Assembly: GCA_030592105.1 (NCBI GenBank) | Contig: JAUVKE010000146.1 | Location: 1 to 6,629 of the forward strand | Source of the DNA: Desulfobacteraceae bacterium | GTDB taxonomy: Bacteria > Desulfobacterota > Desulfobacteria > Desulfobacterales > BuS5 | Reading direction: 5' to 3' | DNA: 6,629 nucleotides | In this document: positions 6,463 through 6,629 of the stretch, piece after piece | How positions within the stretch are numbered: the stretch's first letter is position 1 | How the letters are laid out: every line of letters begins with the position of its first letter | Made by a program: the position numbers and the translations under genes | Notes under the pieces: model-generated | Databases searched by the model: none | What the model was told of the DNA's origin: nothing | Seen by the model: the letters and a program-made list of their open reading frames with translations, nothing else

Positions 6463-6629
6463 CAGTAGTGTCCGGTTAGAATCTTGCTTGAGGGGAGTTT
6501 AATTGTTTTTGTAGCGTATTTAATAAATTTCGTAGAATTTCTTAGTGCAGCGTAGCCAAAAAATTGCGATTGTTTGAGCGAGGCACGAGCGAGTTTCGCA
6601 ATTTTGGCGGAGCAAACTTAGAAATTCAA
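6463..6629. repeat. Probable end of a dispersed or mobile repeat, cut by the window edge
   Basis: From about CAGTAGTGTCCGGTTAG (6463-6479) to the window end I find no gene, and the sequence changes character to short recurring words: GTAGCG/CGTAG three times (6511, 6532, 6552), GAGCGAG twice (6576-6582 and 6587-6593), and a long palindrome. TGTCCGGTTA followed by a GAGCGAG-type palindrome resembles, from memory, insertion-sequence ends or non-coding repeats seen in deltaproteobacterial genomes; I cannot verify this. Only one end is visible, so no target duplication or partner terminal repeat can be seen. Alternatively it is the 3' flank of a gene lying to the right. Confidence 0.45.
6535..6627. 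repeat. Imperfect palindrome of about 93 bp
   Basis: The left arm (6535-6569) starts GAATTTCTTAG and ends GCCAAAAAATTGCGA. The reverse complement of the right arm (6627-6596) starts GAATTTCTAAG and ends GCCAAAATTGCGA. The inner 10 bp (AAAATTGCGA at 6560-6569, TCGCAATTTT at 6596-6605) pair perfectly, and the outer GAATTTC/GAAATTC ends pair perfectly. Between them are mismatches and a few bulged bases. The 26-nt loop (6570-6595) carries two GAGCGAG copies 11 bp apart. The arms are much too long and matched to be chance. In either direction the inner stem with flanking A and T runs could also act as a transcription stop. Confidence 0.75.

Overview
The window reads as a moderately AT-rich chromosomal segment of a Gram-negative bacterium. 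My best guess is a sulfate-reducer-type deltaproteobacterium (Desulfobacterota). This rests on the look of the MinC, MinD and acetoacetyl-CoA synthetase proteins and on a repeat style at the right edge; it is an inference from memory, not a database match. Most of the window is ordinary housekeeping and metabolic sequence. I do not see a new defence or mobile system. The least explained parts are the palindromic repeat at the right edge and the unnamed sensor region of the histidine kinase.

Layout: (1) 1-1590, minus strand: minC followed by minD, the inhibitor and the ATPase of the Min division-site system. minD starts at TTG 764 and runs off the left edge within about its last dozen codons. 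A 133-bp gap separates the two genes and holds a weak promoter candidate and an inverted repeat. A near-consensus sigma70 promoter (TTGACA, 17 bp, TATAGT) lies just upstream of minC. (2) 1591-1912: a divergent, A-tract-rich spacer between minC and the kinase gene, with a hairpin and a weak plus-strand promoter candidate. (3) 1913-4450, plus strand: a membrane hybrid histidine kinase with two transmembrane segments, a periplasmic input region, HAMP, DHp, ATPase domain and two intact receiver domains, but no HPt domain and no adjacent response regulator. (4) 4482-6431, minus strand: acetoacetate-CoA ligase, converging on the kinase gene across a 31-bp gap with no visible terminator. (5) 6432-6629: the upstream region of the ligase gene. 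It has a good ribosome binding site and then, from about 32 bp upstream of the start codon, sequence that looks like the end of a dispersed or mobile repeat, including an imperfect palindrome of about 93 bp.

Functional links: MinC and MinD act together at the membrane to block FtsZ assembly away from midcell; any MinE gene would lie left of the window. The kinase should pass phosphate by way of a separate HPt protein to an unlinked regulator. The ligase activates acetoacetate to acetoacetyl-CoA for carbon metabolism. Nothing in the sequence ties these three units into one pathway.
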